Below, one piece after another: positions 61,016 to 64,000 of a DNA stretch of 64,000 nucleotides; within the stretch, counting starts at the first letter, position 1; each line of letters begins with the position of its first letter. The position numbers and the translations under genes were made by a program. Below the pieces are notes generated by a model. The model was not told where the DNA came from, did no database searches, and saw only the letters and a program-made list of their open reading frames with translations. The stretch spans positions 121,969 to 185,968 of the forward strand of contig JANXCQ010000002.1 of assembly GCA_025060195.1 (NCBI GenBank), in the 5' to 3' direction. Origin of the DNA: Gemmatales bacterium. Lineage in GTDB: Bacteria; Planctomycetota; Planctomycetia; Gemmatales; HRBIN36.

Positions 61016-61786
61016 ATGAGAAGTGTCATCGTCATCCCTGCCCGTTATGCCTCGCAGCGTCTGCCCGCGAAAGTGTTATTGAAGGAAACGGGAAAATATC
61101 TGGTGCAACATGTCTATGAGCGTGCTTGTTTGGCACGCCGTGCAGAAGCGGTGTTTATCGCCACCGATGATCCAAGGGTCGAAGCTGCGGCACAATCGTT
61201 CGGTGCCCATGTGATACGCACCAGCCCTCATCATAGTTGTGGTACGGAACGGGTCGCGGAAGTGGCACAACGTGTGCCCGCCGAGATTTTCGTCAACCTG
61301 CAAGGCGATGAGCCGCTCGTCGAACCGAGTCATCTCGATTATCTCATCGAGCTTTTGCAGCGACACCGCGACTGTCCCTTGGCCACCTTGGCCACGCCCA
61401 TCACTTCCCGCGAGGAATATCTCGATCCGAGCGTCGTCAAGGTGGTAGTGGGTGACCAAGGCCAGGCACTTTATTTCAGCCGCAGTCCCATTCCGTACGT
61501 GCGCGATGGTGAGCCTGACTTTGCCGCGACGCCCACAGTTTTCCTGCGACACGTAGGGCTATACGCTTATCGTCGCGACTTGCTCCTGCGTTGGGCGAAT
61601 ACACCACCCCATCCCCTCGAAACCACGGAAAAACTCGAACAACTCCGCGCTCTGGCTCTGGGCGTGCGTATCCAGGTGGGCTTGGTGGCCCATGCCGAGC
61701 GGGGCGTGGATACGTGGGACGACTATCGGCGCTTCGTCCACCGCTATCGGCAGCTGGTGGAGCTATTGTCGCGCCAAGCTGCTTGA
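61016..61786 (+). CDS. kdsB: 3-deoxy-manno-octulosonate cytidylyltransferase KdsB
   Basis: 256 aa. Activates KDO as CMP-KDO for lipopolysaccharide inner core synthesis. Start ATG 61016 follows GGAGG. Family motifs: VIVIPARYASQRLPAKVLL (nucleotide loop), FIATDDPRVEAAA, HHSCGTERVAEVAQ, FVNLQGDEPLVEPSHLDYL, and the central RSPIPYVRD plus FLRHVGLYAYRRDLLLRWAN. Length is normal. It supports an LPS-bearing outer membrane, as expected of planctomycetes. No kdsA or waa gene is close. Confidence 0.97.
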   Translation: MRSVIVIPARYASQRLPAKVLLKETGKYLVQHVYERACLARRAEAVFIATDDPRVEAAAQSFGAHVIRTSPHHSCGTERVAEVAQRVPAEIFVNLQGDEPLVEPSHLDYLIELLQRHRDCPLATLATPITSREEYLDPSVVKVVVGDQGQALYFSRSPIPYVRDGEPDFAATPTVFLRHVGLYAYRRDLLLRWANTPPHPLETTEKLEQLRALALGVRIQVGLVAHAERGVDTWDDYRRFVHRYRQLVELLSRQAA

Positions 61787-61846
61787 CCCCTGGATAGCCC
61801 CAGGTTTTGCTGGGCCTTGCTCGAAGGGTCCTTCGGCGCACCAGTT

Positions 61847-62566
61847 CTATGACCGCGTTGACACCATCTGGAGAAAACGTTGCGCGTCTTCGAGCATGTG
61901 GGTATTGTTGAACAGGCAATACACCCGACGACCGCGACACCATCCGAACAATTGTTGCAGATCCGCGTCGCTATATTGGTAGTCATATCCGCCAAGGCCG
62001 TGTAAACGGAAGTATTTGATCGCAGGCGTCACCGTTTGGCGGGTGAACGGATCAACCACGTGAAGCAAGTCCAGTTCTCTGCATAACTGCCGCAGCAAGG
62101 TGTCGGTCCAACTGTCGTGGCGTACTTCCAGGCCAAACTTCAGGTGCCCTCGCTCGGCCCAGCGGAAAAACCAGCGTAAATTATTCACATGGGCCTCACT
62201 GGCATCGAACCGAGGCGGACATTGGAATATCACGATGGTGGCGCGAAGGACCTCCGCCAGCCGACGCGTCGTTTCCCAGGCCTGCCGCACTACTGGCGTG
62301 TCGCGAAAATTTCCTGCATACTGGCGCTGGTCGGGAGCCAGACGACTGCGACGCCAAGTCGGACTATCAGGCGGATGAGTAATCGCTTGAAACGCTTTCA
62401 GCGTAAATTCAAATTCCCGTGGCGCCGATGCACGCCATTTCTGAACGACGGCCTCACTAGGCGGCTGATAAAAGGTTTGTTGAATCTCGATGACGGGAAA
62501 AGTAGCAAAATACTTCTGCTGCGCTAAGCAAAAGCCACAGGTGCCCACCAAAATCTTGCCTCTCAT
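61847..62566 (-). CDS. DUF72 family protein
   Basis: 239-aa TIM-barrel-like protein. Start ATG 62566 gives KILVGTCGFCLAQQKYFATF, the standard opening of this family (VGTSGW-type). Later pieces are VIEIQQTFYQPPSEAVVQKW, PREFEFTLKAFQAITH, VIFQCPPRF and VYCLFNNTHMLEDA. DUF72 proteins are widespread and some are near or resemble UvsE-type or sugar-isomerase folds, but the activity is not known. It converges with kdsB and diverges from birA. A start 147 nt earlier is rejected because it reads into an unlikely basic stretch. Confidence 0.93.
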   Translation of the reverse strand: MRGKILVGTCGFCLAQQKYFATFPVIEIQQTFYQPPSEAVVQKWRASAPREFEFTLKAFQAITHPPDSPTWRRSRLAPDQRQYAGNFRDTPVVRQAWETTRRLAEVLRATIVIFQCPPRFDASEAHVNNLRWFFRWAERGHLKFGLEVRHDSWTDTLLRQLCRELDLLHVVDPFTRQTVTPAIKYFRLHGLGGYDYQYSDADLQQLFGWCRGRRVYCLFNNTHMLEDAQRFLQMVSTRS

Positions 62567-62758
62567 CCCAACTATTATGAGCAAGCGGCTCAGGGCTGCA
62601 AGATGACCATTCAGCGCTGCGGTAGGCTGCCTTGGTCTAGGCAGGAGCGAAGGCGACCACCATGGTGGGCCTGTAATATCATGCCCAAAGGGACACTGGG
62701 CTAAAACTTGCACCTCGCCATTGTCCCGTAACCTTTACCGCCACTGCGGAGAGCCGCT

Positions 62759-63571
62759 ATGAATCGCGAACATATCGCCCCGCCAAGCCAGCGGGAATAT
62801 CAAGTAACGCACCGCGAGATCGGCCAGCGGGTCTGGCGTTTAGCAGAGACCGAAAGCACCAATGCGCTGGCGCTGACGCTGGCCCACGATCCGCGTGCTC
62901 ACGGTTTGGCCATCTGGGCCGACGCACAGACCGCAGGTCGGGGCCGATTGGGACGTAGCTGGTTCTCCGAGCCAGGCGCCGGCGTGTTGCTATCCGTGCT
63001 GGTATTCCCGCCGACTTCGGTACAACGTCCCGTGTGCTTGACCGCCTGGGCCGCGGTCGCCGTCTGTGAAACCATTTACCAAACGACAGGTCGCCAGCCA
63101 CGCATCAAATGGCCTAATGACGTGCTCCTCGGGGGCAAAAAAGTGTGCGGGATTCTGGTCGAGCAACGCCTGGGCACGGTGGTGGGTATCGGCCTGAACG
63201 TCAACACTTCCGAAGCATTCTTCGCCGCACACGGTCTGCGCCAAGCCGCTTCCTTGAGTCAATTCACGCAGCGAAGTCTCGACGTCGAACAGGTGGGTGA
63301 ACTTCTGCTCGACCGCTTAGATGCGGGATACGCGGCCTTACTTCGCGGTCAGGGGGAAGAAATCGAGTCGGCTTGGCGCTGGTATAGCGGTCTATGGGGA
63401 CGCGACGTGCTCGTCCAACTCTGCAATGGCGAAACCTATCGAGGACGCTTGTTGGAAATGGGCTTCGAGGGATTGATACTACAAACACCTTGCGAACCCT
63501 GCTTATTCCTGCCCGAAGAAATAGCGGAAATCTATCAATGCGATGAGCCCAATGAGGCGTCTGCTTCCTGA
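62759..63571 (+). CDS. birA: Biotin--[acetyl-CoA-carboxylase] ligase
   Basis: 270 aa. Activates biotin with ATP and attaches it to biotin carboxyl carrier protein. Landmarks: RLAETESTNALAL, QTAGRGRLGRSWFSEPGAGV (biotinyl-5'-AMP binding loop), IKWPNDVLLGGKKVCGILVE, VVGIGLNVNTS, and a small C-terminal SH3-like domain (GRLLEMGFEGLILQT). There is no N-terminal helix-turn-helix, so it is a monofunctional ligase without the biotin operon repressor role. ATG at 62759 matches the first Met. Confidence 0.95.
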   Translation: MNREHIAPPSQREYQVTHREIGQRVWRLAETESTNALALTLAHDPRAHGLAIWADAQTAGRGRLGRSWFSEPGAGVLLSVLVFPPTSVQRPVCLTAWAAVAVCETIYQTTGRQPRIKWPNDVLLGGKKVCGILVEQRLGTVVGIGLNVNTSEAFFAAHGLRQAASLSQFTQRSLDVEQVGELLLDRLDAGYAALLRGQGEEIESAWRWYSGLWGRDVLVQLCNGETYRGRLLEMGFEGLILQTPCEPCLFLPEEIAEIYQCDEPNEASAS

Positions 63572-63704
63572 CAGGTAGCAGCACTTTCCGATTTCCGTCA
63601 GGTTGCGCACGCCGGCTCCGGCCACATAAGATGTCTAACGAACACGCCGATACAAGGATGATATATGGTGAGGCACTCAACATCGGCCCGCTGAGGGAAG
63701 AGTC

Positions 63705-64000
63705 ATGAGTGCAGTGGCAATAGCGACAAAATCGGCAGCCACGACTGCTATCACGCCCGAAGACTTGCTCCGCATGTCCCGCGACAGGCGTTACGAGTTG
63801 GTGGACGGGCAACTCGTGGAGAAAAGCATGGCCGCAACCGCTTCCACGGTCACCGCGGAGATCGTCACCCTGCTCAACCAGTATTGCCAAAATACCCAAG
63901 CGGGGATATTGCTAGTGGCCGATCAGGGCTATCAATGTTTTCCGCACCGGCCGAATACGGTTCGCTTCCCCGACGTGTCGTTCATCGCGCGTGCTCGGCT
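63705..64000 (+). CDS. Uma2 family (DUF820) endonuclease-like protein, 5' part
   Basis: 98 codons visible, cut by the window end. Start ATG 63705, with an upstream AGGGAAG-like ribosome site. TPEDLLRMSRDRRYELVDGQLVEK is the family opening, and FPDVSFIARAR is the conserved PDVxF strand carrying the putative nuclease Asp. The Uma2 group is related to PD-(D/E)XK restriction-type nucleases and is abundant in planctomycetes and cyanobacteria; true substrates are unknown. Confidence 0.88.
   Translation, partial: MSAVAIATKSAATTAITPEDLLRMSRDRRYELVDGQLVEKSMAATASTVTAEIVTLLNQYCQNTQAGILLVADQGYQCFPHRPNTVRFPDVSFIARAR

Overview
This window is most likely chromosomal DNA of a Planctomycetota bacterium, perhaps near the Gemmatales. 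The evidence is the gene mix: Tat-exported Gfo/Idh and DUF3500-type proteins, a Cys-type sulfatase, an Asp-box (BNR/VPS10-like) secreted protein, a DUF4159 protein, a Ser/Thr kinase carrying several zinc ribbons, DUF1573, DUF4432, Uma2 and DUF72 proteins. A complete KdsB points to a Gram-negative envelope. Gene density is moderate, operons are short, and several long intergenic gaps occur. No rRNA, tRNA, transposase or CRISPR array was recognised.

Layout. 0-0.8 kb: 5' part of a beta-ketoacyl-ACP synthase gene (minus strand, cut by the window edge). 1.4-8.4 kb: four plus-strand genes that look like one system: a UPF1-like SF1 helicase/ATPase with a long coiled-coil insert, a MotA/TolQ/ExbB proton-channel protein, a degenerate Hsp70-like protein, and an ExbD/MotB-like protein whose periplasmic part is a coiled coil ending in an intact VWA domain. 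This recalls Zorya (a stator motor plus a helicase) with different accessory parts and is the main candidate for an undescribed system. 8.6-16.2 kb: minus-strand genes for a small secreted protein, an SDR-like protein, a pseudokinase-PP2C fusion, a zinc-ribbon Ser/Thr kinase, a membrane FHA protein and a secreted protein with an internal duplication. 16.2-17.7 kb: a gap in which strand composition flips and a ~76-bp tandem repeat array lies. 17.7-23.5 kb: two large secreted proteins. 23.8-25.2 kb: nusB-ftsY. 25.3-32.7 kb: pxpB, an enolase-superfamily dehydratase, a lipoprotein, queA, a rhomboid protease, ribF and a DUF4432 protein. 32.7-34 kb: a gap with an AT-rich island and a strong hairpin. 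34-42.6 kb: an M28 peptidase with PDZ, a DUF3500-like protein, a PAS-GAF-receiver protein, moaC, a polyprenyl diphosphate synthase, a small secreted protein and an exported DapA-like protein. 42.6-49.1 kb: an M1 peptidase-beta-barrel fusion, a REC-GGDEF protein, a Gfo/Idh protein, and a DUF1573 gene interrupted by an in-frame TGA. 49.4-55.6 kb: hisS, a CvpA-like protein, a degenerate GspE/PilB-like ATPase, pilT, hisF and a 37-codon membrane microprotein. 55.9-64 kb: sulfatase, a 1.5-kb gap, a repeat-containing four-TM protein, kdsB, DUF72, birA and a partial Uma2 gene.

How genes may work together. The 1.4-8.4 kb genes would couple proton flow (ExbB-like plus ExbD-like stator) to a periplasmic VWA sensor and to a cytoplasmic nucleic-acid ATPase. 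The neighbouring FHA/kinase/PP2C genes form a phosphorylation-signalling module that ends tail to tail with it. PilT and the GspE-like protein point to type IV pilus or secretion functions. Much of the rest is housekeeping or envelope/secreted degradation machinery. All functions are inferred from reading the sequence; no database search was run.
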